Assembly (NCBI GenBank): GCA_900548705.1 | Contig: URLF01000051.1 | Coordinates: 1-18,483 of the forward strand | DNA: 18,483 bases | Direction: 5' to 3' | Origin: an uncultured Porphyromonadaceae bacterium | GTDB lineage: Bacteria > Bacteroidota > Bacteroidia > Bacteroidales > Muribaculaceae | Part shown: positions 1 through 6,299 of the stretch, piece after piece | Layout: every line of letters starts with the position of its first letter | Position numbering within the stretch: position 1 is the stretch's first letter | Notes under the pieces: generated by a model | What the model was told of the DNA's origin: nothing | The model's input: only the letters and a program-made list of their open reading frames with translations | Database searches by the model: none | Position numbers and translations under genes: made by a program

Positions 1-1
1 C

Positions 2-709
2 GAAAACAAAGAGGGGAAAATCTTCGTCGAGTCGCAAGGATGGTGTACTATGGCTGGAATCGGTCTCGAAGAAGGAATGGTGGAGAAGTCGCTCGACTCG
101 GTCAAGAAGTATCTCGACTGCGACCATGGTATCGTCCTCAACAATCCCGCTTTCACGGAGTATGTCATCGACTACGGTGAAATATCAACCTACCCGGCGG
201 GCTACAAGGAAAACGCCGGAATCTTCGCCCACAACAATCCATGGGTGATAATCGGCGAGACAGTCCTCGGACGTGGCGACTGCGCCTGGGAATATTACAA
301 GAAGATTTGCCCCGCCTACGTCGAGGAACACAGCGACCTCCATAAAGTCGAGCCGTATGTCTATTGCCAGATGACAGCCGGAAAAGATGCCGCACGTCCC
401 GGCGAAGGTAAAAACTCATGGCTGACCGGAACCGCCGCCTGGAACTGGTATGCCGTCACCCAGTTCATCCTCGGCATCCGTCCCGATTTCGACGGACTTC
501 TGATTGACCCCTGCATCCCCACAGACTGGGACTGCTACCGCGTTCAGCGCCGTTTCCGTGGAGCCACCTATGACATCCACGTCCGCAACCCTCGCCATGT
601 CAGCCGTGGAGTCACCTCCCTGGCCCTCAACGGCAACCCCGTGGAGGGCAACCACCTCCCCGTCTGCCCGGCCGGAACGGTCAACCAAGTCGAAGTAACG
701 CTTGGATAA
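2..709 (+). CDS. GH94 cellobiose phosphorylase-like protein, C-terminal part
   Basis: The frame is open from base 2, so the gene starts upstream of the window; about 235 C-terminal residues are visible. Family GH94 enzymes phosphorolyse cellobiose (or related beta-glucosides) to glucose 1-phosphate and glucose in the cytoplasm. Recognisable GH94 signatures are the segment YPAGYKENAGIFAHNNPW, then EPYVYCQMTAG, then SWLTGTAAWNWYAV followed by GIRPDFDGLLIDPCIP, which is the typical end of the alpha/alpha-barrel leading into the small C-terminal beta domain. The His in the FAHNN segment and the TGTA segment are in regions that line the phosphate site in family structures; the catalytic Asp lies upstream and is not in the window. 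An ATG at 50 is internal and not the start. The last 29 bases overlap the convergent Nudix gene. Substrate choice among cellobiose, cellodextrin or laminaribiose cannot be decided from this part. Confidence 0.9.
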   Translation, partial: ENKEGKIFVESQGWCTMAGIGLEEGMVEKSLDSVKKYLDCDHGIVLNNPAFTEYVIDYGEISTYPAGYKENAGIFAHNNPWVIIGETVLGRGDCAWEYYKKICPAYVEEHSDLHKVEPYVYCQMTAGKDAARPGEGKNSWLTGTAAWNWYAVTQFILGIRPDFDGLLIDPCIPTDWDCYRVQRRFRGATYDIHVRNPRHVSRGVTSLALNGNPVEGNHLPVCPAGTVNQVEVTLG

Positions 710-1070
710 TCTCCTCGTCGGCAGGCAGCCATTGCAACGTGCTCAGCCCCTTCGCGTCAAGCCATTTCGCGGCCTTGTGCTCAAGCAGTGCAGGCTCCGC
801 TCCGTCAGGCAACGCGCATAAATAACAATGCAGCACCAAATGAAAATCCGGGTAGTCGAACTCCCTGACACAGAACAGTTCCCCTACCCGGATATCCGTG
901 TCAAGTTCCTCCCTGATTTCCCTGACCAACGCCTCCTGCGGATTCTCTCCCGGTTCGATTTTCCCGCCCGGGAACTCCCACATCCCCTCAAACGCCCCGT
1001 AACCTCTCTGCGTCGCCAGATACAACCCCTTGCGTCTGATTATGGCCGCCATCACCTCTATCCTTTTCAT
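681..1070 (-). CDS. MutT-like Nudix hydrolase (8-oxo-dGTP diphosphatase type)
   Basis: A 129-residue protein. The Nudix box is complete at residues 36-58: G36, five residues, E42, seven residues, then R50-E51-I52-R53-E54-E55, with L56-D57-T58 in place of the usual xGU ending. The N-terminal strand (EVMAAIIRRKGLYLATQR) followed by GMWEFPGGK is the usual layout of MutT-type enzymes, which hydrolyse oxidised nucleoside triphosphates to the monophosphate and pyrophosphate and so prevent mutation. The C-terminal part (HKAAKWLDAKGLSTLQWLPAD) also fits this subgroup. The start ATG is at 1070 and a consensus-like promoter lies about 100 bases upstream. Its 3' end overlaps the convergent GH94 gene by 29 bases, so the two transcripts are antisense at their ends. 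The exact nucleotide substrate is inferred from family resemblance only. Confidence 0.9.
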   Translation of the reverse strand: MKRIEVMAAIIRRKGLYLATQRGYGAFEGMWEFPGGKIEPGENPQEALVREIREELDTDIRVGELFCVREFDYPDFHLVLHCYLCALPDGAEPALLEHKAAKWLDAKGLSTLQWLPADEEIIQALLRLG

Positions 1071-1167
1071 AAGTTATCTGCTTTTAGATGTTTTCCGTGA
1101 AATCTTTCTGGGCTATCCCGCATAAATCAGCTTATTAGGCCTTATCCGTTCCTTCCCGTTATTCACG

Positions 1168-1196
1168 CAAATTTACGAATTTGTATTCATTTACAA
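1168..1196 (-). promoter_or_regulatory. Promoter of the Nudix gene
   Basis: Read on the minus strand there is TTG (1196-1194), an 18-base gap, then TAAATTTG (1175-1168). This matches the Bacteroidetes sigma-ABfr consensus TTTG...TAnnTTTG, with a gap one base shorter than usual. It points to the Nudix start at 1070 and predicts a leader of about 90 nt. Confidence 0.55.
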
Positions 1197-1378
1197 TACC
1201 GCGATTTCCCATAACTTCTTTCGAGATAGACCTCGAAAATTCGGCAGCTTGGACATTTGGGCTGGCGGATTCCAACCAACCCACCACCTCAAAAGTCCAA
1301 GTTGTCTCAATTCCCCAATCTCCCCATTTCTCCCATAATTCCCATTTACCCTTCCCAAACCTTTCCGGCCGCCACTAT

Positions 1379-1443
1379 GATTCCGGAGGAGTCTTTCTTG
1401 ATATCCCCCGATTCCAACCATCAAAAAAGATTCCTCCGGAATC
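1379..1443. repeat. Long imperfect hairpin (24-bp arms)
   Basis: The arm at 1379-1402 (beginning GATTCCGGAGGA) and the arm at 1420-1443 (ending TCCTCCGGAATC) are inverted repeats with 22 of 24 positions paired, around a 17-base loop. It lies directly before the dispersed repeat at 1464-1547, and the same GATTCC...GGAATC module accompanies the second copy near 13281, so it is probably part of the same repeat family. No T-run follows, so it is not an obvious terminator. Confidence 0.7.
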
Positions 1444-1463
1444 CCTGATTTCCCACTATTTTA

Positions 1464-1547
1464 CCGTGGGTTGCCGCTGCGGGTCGGCCCACAGGCCTCC
1501 TCTTGCGCCAACCCACGGCTATTCAGATAAAATATTCCTTCGGAATA
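1464..1547 (+). repeat. Dispersed palindromic repeat, copy 1
   Basis: CCGTGGGTTG (1464-1473) and CAACCCACGG (1509-1518) form a 10-bp stem. The right arm continues into a 30-base block (1502-1531) that is identical, in inverted orientation, to 13297-13326. An ATTCCTTCGGAAT mini-palindrome follows at about 1534. The loop between the arms differs between copies, as expected for a mobile or amplified palindromic intergenic repeat. Spurious frames through it in both places translate to APTHGYSDK.FLRN. Confidence 0.75.
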
Positions 1548-1734
1548 CCCCTATATCTACTTCCTATATATCTAACCTGGATATCTATCCCCCCATATAT
1601 CTAAACTGCCGGAAATTCAATGGAACACGCAGTGTGTTGAAAAAATCATCGTATATTTGTGATATGGAAAAAGTATATAAATCAAAAGTCGCCAAATGGT
1701 GTCTTTCCGACAGTACACTTTTAGTACACGTCAT
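1548..1734. other. Non-coding stretch left of the island with TATATCTA-type repeats
   Basis: Four related octamers around TATATCTA occur between about 1550 and 1606. From about 1640 a short frame (ATG at 1664, 28 codons) runs to 1750 but has no recognisable product and crosses the terminator hairpin. An 18-bp copy of AGTACACTTTTAGTACAC sits at 1712-1729 outside the island. I see no supported gene. A 189-codon frame covering 1181-1750 is low-complexity and runs through two palindromic repeats. Confidence 0.5.
1712..1729. repeat. AGTACACTTTTAGTACAC copy, outside the left att
   Basis: One of three exact 18-base copies in the window (others at 1907-1924 and 8888-8905). Each is itself a direct repeat of AGTACAC separated by TTTT. 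This copy lies 44 bases from the left core on the host side, mirroring the copy 47 bases from the right core inside the island. It is a candidate recombinase or excisionase arm site. Confidence 0.7.
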
Positions 1735-1773
1735 AAAAAATAACGGCTGAAAATCAGATGATTTTCAGCCGTT
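1735..1773 (-). terminator. Terminator hairpin outside the left att site
   Basis: AACGGCTGAAAATCA (1742-1756) and TGATTTTCAGCCGTT (1759-1773) form a perfect 15-bp stem; read on the minus strand it is followed by A then TTTTTT. It abuts the left 17-bp core. If the island were excised, this hairpin would stand directly behind tRNA-Leu, so it is the probable terminator of that tRNA before the insertion. Confidence 0.75.
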
Positions 1774-1790
1774 TCAGTACCCGGACCCGG
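1774..1790. repeat. Left attachment core (att repeat 1)
   Basis: TCAGTACCCGGACCCGG, identical to 8953-8969. The bases after it (TATATTG) differ from the tRNA continuation (GCTCGAAC), so the identity ends here and this side holds only the tRNA 3' end fragment. Confidence 0.85.
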
Positions 1791-1801
1791 TATATTGATA
1801 T

Positions 1802-1889
1802 GAAAACGCATGAAAATGAATAGAACCATTCGCAATGGTTATCAGATAGTTATATATGATTGGTTTTATATTCATTTATAGCCGTTTTC
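1802..1889. repeat. Nested inverted repeats inside the left end
   Basis: Arms at 1802-1822 (beginning GAAAACG) and 1869-1889 (ending CGTTTTC) are imperfect inverted repeats of 21 bases. Between them is a perfect small hairpin, AACCATT-CGC-AATGGTT (1824-1840). The position just inside the left att suggests recombinase or accessory-protein binding, or a block to read-through; this is inference. Confidence 0.55.
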
Positions 1890-1906
1890 GATATTTTTTG
1901 CCAAGT

Positions 1907-1924
1907 AGTACACTTTTAGTACAC
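1907..1924. repeat. AGTACACTTTTAGTACAC copy, left end of the island
   Basis: Exact 18-base copy 116 bases inside the left core and about 90 bases before the integrase start. With the copy at 8888-8905 it gives one candidate arm site at each end of the element. Confidence 0.7.
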
Positions 1925-1960
1925 CACAGTTGTTATAGAACTGTTAATGACTCTTTAATG

Positions 1961-1995
1961 CAAATTTACGAATTACTTTTGAATGTGTAAATTTG
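1961..1995 (+). promoter_or_regulatory. Integrase promoter with overlapping operator-like inverted repeat
   Basis: TAAATTTG (1988-1995) fits the Bacteroidetes -7 box, with TTTA (1965-1968) 19 bases upstream as an imperfect -33 element; the integrase ATG follows at 2018. CAAATTTAC (1961-1969) and GTAAATTTG (1987-1995) are a perfect 9-bp inverted repeat covering both promoter elements, a layout suited to a dimeric repressor. The left half also reads as a -7 box on the other strand. Confidence 0.5.
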
Positions 1996-2017
1996 TGGAA
2001 AAGAAAAGTTTACACTT

Positions 2018-3265
2018 ATGGCAAATATCAAGACAAAGAACAAACAAAACCCTAAACTACAGCAGTCCGTACTGAGCGACGGACGGGCCAGCCTTTATCT
2101 TGAGTTTTACCTCGGGCGAACCGAAACTCCCGTCGTTGATGATGACGGCAACCCGGTGTATTACACCGAAGGTGCGATGAAAGGCAAGCAAAAATACAAA
2201 ATCAAGCATGACCGTCGAAAAGAAAATCTGAACCTATACATCTGGATTGCACCCCGTACCCAACAGGAGCGCATCCAGAACAAGAATACGTTGGCTCTTG
2301 CCGAGAAAATCCGATTTGAGAGAGAACAGCGTTTGCTTGAAGACCGGGAAGGCTACCGATTGAAGAAAGAGCGTATCGCCAACTTCCACGATTTCTTTCA
2401 AGAATACATAGACACATACACCAAAGCAGACAAACGCATGATTGAAATGGCTCATCGTCGTTTCCGTGCTTTTCTCAGCGAAACTCCGGCATATATGATG
2501 TATGACGGAATCATAAGACCTCAGCAACTGACTAAGGAAATGATGCTTGCCTTTGTAGAATATCTGAAAGCTCACGGCAAAGGTGAAGGCCCACAATCAG
2601 TATTCCAGCGTTTCAAGAAAGTCATAGCTTATGCCGTTGAAAAGGAAATCTTGTCGAAGAATCCTTGCATGGGTATTACCATCAAGGTTGACGAAAAGAC
2701 TTTGAAGAAAGAAATTCTTTCTCCCGAAGAGATAGAAAGATTGATGGCAACACATTACGCCAATGAAAATCCTGTCATACAACGAGCATTTCTCTTTAGC
2801 TTATTCTGTGGTTTACGCTGGTGTGATGTAAGCGATATAACTTTCCGAAATATTGATTATGCCAACAAACTTCTGATTTTTGAGCAGAACAAAACACGCG
2901 GACATAGCTCGGCGAGTGGTGTGGTAATCCCTCTTAACGATGATATTCTATCTCTTGTAGGATACCCGGCGACAGAGGAAGAACGCGATAGTCTAATATT
3001 CCCGCTACCTTCTCATACCGCTTGCCTAAAGGCTGTGAAAAGATGGGTTAAAAGAGCTGGCATTAGCAAGCATATCACATGGCACTGCGCCCGTCATAGT
3101 TTCGGAGTTAATTTGCTTAATCGCGGAGCGAATATAAAGACAGTATCAACCCTTTTAGGGCATAGCAGCTTACGGCATACGGAAAAATACACACGAGCTA
3201 ATGACGACCTTATGGTGAAGGCTATAAACAGCCTCGGCAGTGTCAGCTATGCAAGCCCCGAATAA
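2018..3265 (+). CDS. Tyrosine-type site-specific integrase
   Basis: A 415-residue member of the phage-integrase family, which cuts and rejoins DNA at the att sites through a covalent phosphotyrosine. Residues 1-95 form an arm-type DNA-binding region (VLSDGRASLYLEFYLGR), residues about 125-225 a SAM-like core-binding domain, and residues about 235-405 the catalytic domain. The catalytic residues are all present: R267 (FCGLRWCDV), K292 (QNKTRG), H356 and R359 (HCARHSF), H382 (LLGHSS) and Y391 (HTEKYTR). It sits just inside the left att repeat and reads inward, the usual position for an integrase acting on a tRNA target. A strong terminator follows. Similar enzymes in Bacteroides mobilizable elements use tRNA 3' ends. 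The gene is more AT-rich than the mobilization genes. The start at 2018 fits the upstream -7 box. Confidence 0.95.
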   Translation: MANIKTKNKQNPKLQQSVLSDGRASLYLEFYLGRTETPVVDDDGNPVYYTEGAMKGKQKYKIKHDRRKENLNLYIWIAPRTQQERIQNKNTLALAEKIRFEREQRLLEDREGYRLKKERIANFHDFFQEYIDTYTKADKRMIEMAHRRFRAFLSETPAYMMYDGIIRPQQLTKEMMLAFVEYLKAHGKGEGPQSVFQRFKKVIAYAVEKEILSKNPCMGITIKVDEKTLKKEILSPEEIERLMATHYANENPVIQRAFLFSLFCGLRWCDVSDITFRNIDYANKLLIFEQNKTRGHSSASGVVIPLNDDILSLVGYPATEEERDSLIFPLPSHTACLKAVKRWVKRAGISKHITWHCARHSFGVNLLNRGANIKTVSTLLGHSSLRHTEKYTRANDDLMVKAINSLGSVSYASPE

Positions 3266-3371
3266 CTTTCCACGGGATTGAGTGTTATATGGTTGTAGAT
3301 GTGAGCTAAAAAGCTTAACTTTGCATACGGAATCGCAGTCAAAATAATTTTGATTGTGGATTTTAGTGGTC

Positions 3372-3403
3372 GGACATCGGGAGGGATACCCGGTGTCCTT
3401 TTT
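3372..3403 (+). terminator. Intrinsic terminator of the integrase gene
   Basis: GGACATCGGG (3372-3381) pairs with CCCGGTGTCC (3389-3398) with one G:U pair over 10 bp around a 7-base loop, followed by TTTTT. It ends the integrase transcript about 105 bases after its stop codon. Confidence 0.85.
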
Positions 3404-3430
3404 CTTCTCATCGCCCGATTTCGCTCCACA

Positions 3431-3462
3431 TTTGCATAATTCAAAAATTTTTCGTATCTTAA
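3431..3462 (+). promoter_or_regulatory. Probable promoter of the leader/HTH/DUF3987 unit
   Basis: TTTG (3431-3434), a 20-base gap, then TATCTTAA (3455-3462). The -7 box departs from TAnnTTTG in the last two bases. It lies right behind the integrase terminator and would start a transcript near 3470, giving a leader of more than 600 nt before the HTH gene. Confidence 0.4.
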
Positions 3463-4087
3463 TATAGCAATCCGACAAGGGTATCAGTCATTTTCAGTCC
3501 GGCGACAGTCAGACGCAGTCGCAAGGGTCTGAAAATTTGGATAATCCGTGTCGGAGTTGTAGTTTCGTTGCCACCGAAAGGAGAAATGACCGCCGAAAAG
3601 AAAAAGCAGGACGCATGGCGGAATAACGCGGACAAAGCCGGACACTGCGAACCATCGCGGATTTCTCCTTGTTGAAAGTAACGGAGCAATGGCAGCCGAC
3701 GTGCCGGGCACAATGATTAAAACCGCTATGATGATTGCAGCGGCATCAGTGTTCCCCCTCTGCCGACCGCACCCTTGTGAAAGGTGATTATCGCCGATAT
3801 AATCAGGCAGTTTCAAGACCGTTATCAACGCGGAGAAATCCGCACGCGATAACAGACAACCCCGTTATTGCCTTATATCCCGTGGCAAAAGCCGGGCATC
3901 AGAGCCGATATTTCAGTGATTTTCGCCATTTTGCAAGCACACGGACGAGTGTCCGATATTAGTTTAACCGCCGACCAGCCTTATCCCTCCGGGTGTAGTC
4001 ATGGGCAGGAAGGCACATATTAACCCTATTGACAACACCCCACATCTGTATGATGACACCGCAAACGTTTTTAATCCTTAAAAGCCC
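3463..4087 (+). other. Long non-coding leader or decayed region
   Basis: No frame longer than 115 codons lies here and none looks like a real protein. A short open stretch of about 65 codons ends at 3675 (its last part, from ATG 3586, reads MTAEKKKQDAWRNNADKAG). GCGGATTTCTCCTTGTTGA (3657-3675) and TCAACGCGGAGAAATCCGC (3825-3843) are inverted repeats matching at 17 of 19 bases, 150 bases apart, so the RNA could fold over this distance. It may be a regulatory leader, a small RNA or a remnant of a transfer gene; the sequence alone does not decide. Confidence 0.4.
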
Positions 4088-4510
4088 ATGCCCGATGCGC
4101 TAAACAATCCCCAGACCACTCAAACATCCACAATCCGAATCAACATGACTGACTTTTTGCATCTCCCTTTGGTGGAAGTCCTCAAACTTCTCGTAAGGGG
4201 GTCGGTGGAGGAATATCTCGCCGAAAAGGAAGCCAACGCTTCCGCACGCGCCGTTACCACGGCAAACAACGAATGTGAATCACTTGACATGAAGGGTGCT
4301 TTGGAGTTCCTCAACTCCAACGGCTACCCGATAAAAAAAGGACAGCTCTACAAGGAAACGAGCGCGGGAACCGTGCCGTTCCAGAAATTCGGCTCCAAGC
4401 TGCATTTCAGAAAATCAGAGCTGTTGCAGTGGGCGGAGGCGCGCCTCATCGACGGAAACGCCGTCGGTGTTCTCGTACCCGCCACAACAGGGAAAGGAGG
4501 GAGGCGATGA
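4088..4510 (+). CDS. Helix-turn-helix (excisionase-like) DNA-binding protein
   Basis: A 140-residue protein. The C-terminal half (residues about 68-118: LDMKGALEFLNSNGYPIKKG then QLYKETSAGTVPFQKFG and KLHFRKSELLQWAEARL) fits the winged-helix domain of the MerR/Xis type: a first helix, an ITKGTLY-like recognition turn, and a wing ending in F-RKSEL-W. Such proteins in Bacteroides mobilizable elements assist excision or regulate the downstream genes. The N-terminal part is weakly conserved-looking. An in-frame ATG at 4145 (MTDFLHLPL) is a plausible alternative start, giving 121 residues. The stop codon overlaps the ATG of the DUF3987 gene (ATGA at 4507-4510), which implies translational coupling. 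Confidence 0.75.
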   Translation: MPDALNNPQTTQTSTIRINMTDFLHLPLVEVLKLLVRGSVEEYLAEKEANASARAVTTANNECESLDMKGALEFLNSNGYPIKKGQLYKETSAGTVPFQKFGSKLHFRKSELLQWAEARLIDGNAVGVLVPATTGKGGRR

Positions 4511-5850
4511 AAAAAGAAGAGAAAGCCGCAGAAAAGACCTCCCGCAATCCCTTTCCCCTTGATGTGCTTCCGAGAAAGATGCGTGAAATCATAGACGAGG
4601 CGAACACTACCCTCGGATTTCCGAAAGACTATCTCGCCATGTCGATGCTGACTGCGGTTGCCGCCGCTGTCGGAAACACACACAACGCCGAACACATGGC
4701 AGGGTGGCAGGAATATTGTATTCTTTTCGTCGCCCTCGTAGGTCGTCCGGGAGCCAACAAGAGCCACCCGTTGAGCTTCGCCATGCAGCCGCTCATAGAT
4801 TTCGACGCGGAGCAGTCTGCAATCTTCTCCGAGGCTATGAAACGCTATCTCGCGGCGATGGAGCTGCCGCCTAAAGAGAGAGCCGCAAACGGTTATGAAA
4901 CGAACCCGACCGAACCGAGGCGCGTCCGCTTCACAATGCAGGATGTCACGCCGGAGGCGGTACACCGCATACTCTCGGAAAATTCGAGGGGGCTGTGCCT
5001 ATATGCCGACGAGCTTGCCGGGTGGTTCAAGAATTTCAACCGCTACAACAACGGCTCCGAATCGGAGTTCTGGATGTCGGTGTTCAACCACAAGGTAGCC
5101 ATGTCCGACCGCAAGAGCAGCCAGAGCGGTGTGTTCATCCGCAATCCGTTCCTCTGCGTCATCGGCACGATCCAGCCCAAAGTGCTGGGCGAGCTTGCCG
5201 CAGGGAACCGCAATTCAAACGGTTTCACAGAGCGTTTTCTCTATGTGGTGCCGGACGACCAGACAAAGGCGAAATGGAACAGCGAGAGAAAATCGCCCTC
5301 ATTCGACATCGTTTCGGCGTGGCGCGAGGTTGTCGGCAGACTGACCGGGATTGTTCCTGCGTCTGACACCAGCGGCGACATAGTGCCCGAAGATGTGCCG
5401 TTCTCGCCGGACGCACTCCAACGCCTCTACTCATGGCAGAACGAATCGACCGAGCGGTGCAATGCCGAGGGGAGCGATACGCTCACGGCGATTGCGAGCA
5501 AACTTGAAATCTATGCCGTGCGGTTCTGCCTTCTGCTCGCCCTCTCCGACTGGGCGTGCGGGGCAAAAAAGAAGAAGGCGATAGAGGCGGCGACCGTCGA
5601 GAGGGCAATCCGTCTGACGGAGTATTTCCGGGTAACGGCGACAAGGGTGCAGGGCATCATCGGCGAGGACGCGCTGACCGATGTGCAGCTTGCCGTGATG
5701 TCGGAACTGCCCGCCACGTTCACCACCGCCGAGGGAGTTGCCATAGCCGGGAAATGCGGAATGGCGGAACGCACGTTCAAGAAATTTCTGCGCGACAGAC
5801 GGGGCGTTTTCTTCACCCGTGATGCCTACGGCTCGTATTCCAAACTTTGA
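4507..5850 (+). CDS. DUF3987 family protein (P-loop, mobilizable-element associated)
   Basis: A 447-residue protein starting at the ATG of the ATGA overlap with the HTH gene; GTG codons further upstream in the frame are not needed. It matches the DUF3987 family found beside integrases and relaxases in Bacteroidales elements. A Walker A-like motif G79-R-P-G82-A-N-K85-S86 and a following acidic pair D168-E169 (LCLYADELAGWF) indicate nucleotide binding. Later segments MSDRKSSQSGVFIRNPFLCV and NGFTERFLYVVPDD (an arginine-finger-like RF) fit the family. The C-terminus (EGVAIAGKCGMAERTFKKFL) resembles a helix-turn-helix. The family's function is not settled; a role in replication or processing of the excised circle is inferred from the P-loop and context. 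No separate primase gene follows, unlike in many related elements. Confidence 0.82.
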   Translation: MKKEEKAAEKTSRNPFPLDVLPRKMREIIDEANTTLGFPKDYLAMSMLTAVAAAVGNTHNAEHMAGWQEYCILFVALVGRPGANKSHPLSFAMQPLIDFDAEQSAIFSEAMKRYLAAMELPPKERAANGYETNPTEPRRVRFTMQDVTPEAVHRILSENSRGLCLYADELAGWFKNFNRYNNGSESEFWMSVFNHKVAMSDRKSSQSGVFIRNPFLCVIGTIQPKVLGELAAGNRNSNGFTERFLYVVPDDQTKAKWNSERKSPSFDIVSAWREVVGRLTGIVPASDTSGDIVPEDVPFSPDALQRLYSWQNESTERCNAEGSDTLTAIASKLEIYAVRFCLLLALSDWACGAKKKKAIEAATVERAIRLTEYFRVTATRVQGIIGEDALTDVQLAVMSELPATFTTAEGVAIAGKCGMAERTFKKFLRDRRGVFFTRDAYGSYSKL

Positions 5851-5860
5851 ATTTACCCCA

Positions 5861-5914
5861 TGCACACCTTGCACTTTTGCACACTCCCGACCGTGCAAGA
5901 GTGCAAGGAATGCA
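5861..5914. repeat. Imperfect palindrome of TTGCAC units downstream of DUF3987
   Basis: Arms 5861-5883 and 5892-5914 pair at 19 of 23 positions around an 8-base loop. Each arm contains CTTGCAC and TTGCAC spaced by one helical half-turn. It starts 10 bases after the DUF3987 stop. No T-run follows, so it is better explained as a protein-binding site, part of the origin of transfer, or a regulatory hairpin. Confidence 0.6.
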
Positions 5915-6060
5915 CGGGGGTTATCCCTGAATTTGAAATGATGACAACAGAGTTTTTTCCCGGTGTACCACTATACCCGTTACAGTGGTTTACCGCCCAG
6001 CGACCCATATCCGGGGAGCAGTCCCATCCGTGCTGCCGCGCACGGAAATTACAGCCATGC

Positions 6061-6092
6061 GGGAAATTCCTTAGCATATTAGGGAATTTTCC
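6061..6092. repeat. Imperfect inverted repeat in the putative oriT region
   Basis: GGGAAATTCCTTA (6061-6073) and TAGGGAATTTTCC (6080-6092) pair at 11 of 13 positions around a short AT-rich spacer. It lies between the DUF3987 and relaxase genes. Confidence 0.45.
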
Positions 6093-6182
6093 GAGCCGCA
6101 TATCGTTCCGATACGCTGAAAATGTCCCCAATATGCCAAAGAGGTCAACCCCTTTGGAATCCCCGCGCCAACGAGGGCAGAG

Positions 6183-6241
6183 CCGGGCTTGCCCGGACTA
6201 TGCCGAGTGCAGCCGGGGAAAGACCGTAGGTCAATCCCCGG
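6183..6241. other. Candidate origin of transfer (oriT)
   Basis: Two strong palindromes lie 60-115 bases before the relaxase start. CCGGGC-TT-GCCCGG occupies 6183-6196. A two-step palindrome occupies 6213-6241: CCGGGGA (6213-6219), AA, GACC (6222-6225), GTA, GGTC (6229-6232), AA, TCCCCGG (6235-6241). Relaxases of the MobV family usually act on an inverted repeat just upstream of their own gene, so this is the best nic-region candidate in the island. The nic base cannot be assigned from sequence. Confidence 0.5.
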
Positions 6242-6299
6242 AACGGCTTAACAGAAAGCCGTACACTCCGATTGCTCCGCAACTTAAACTCGTCCGCCT

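Larger units (their letters stand above)
5915..6299. other. Non-coding intergenic region before the relaxase
   Basis: No gene is supported. A 147-codon frame across 5860-6303 is rich in Cys, Pro and Arg, covers all the palindromes and has no family look. The region holds the inverted repeats listed separately and presumably the relaxase promoter, although I see no clear TAnnTTTG box close to 6300. Confidence 0.55.

Noticed and set aside
1550..1606. Four TATATCTA-like units resembling a small tandem array
   Set aside because: Spacing and sequence are irregular (10-21 bases apart, each unit different), so it is neither a CRISPR nor a true tandem repeat. No CRISPR array was seen anywhere in the window.
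1181..1750. 189-codon plus-strand frame
   Set aside because: Low-complexity, Pro/Ser-rich translation that runs through a 24-bp hairpin, the dispersed palindromic repeat and a terminator hairpin; part of its translation recurs at 13093-13368 only because the repeat does.
1664..1750. 28-codon frame MEKVYKSKV... with TATATTTG just upstream
   Set aside because: Too short, crosses the 18-bp repeat and enters the terminator stem; no properly spaced -33 element.
3484..3828. 114-codon minus-strand frame with a hydrophobic stretch
   Set aside because: No start context or promoter, no recognisable family, opposite to the apparent transcription direction of the region.
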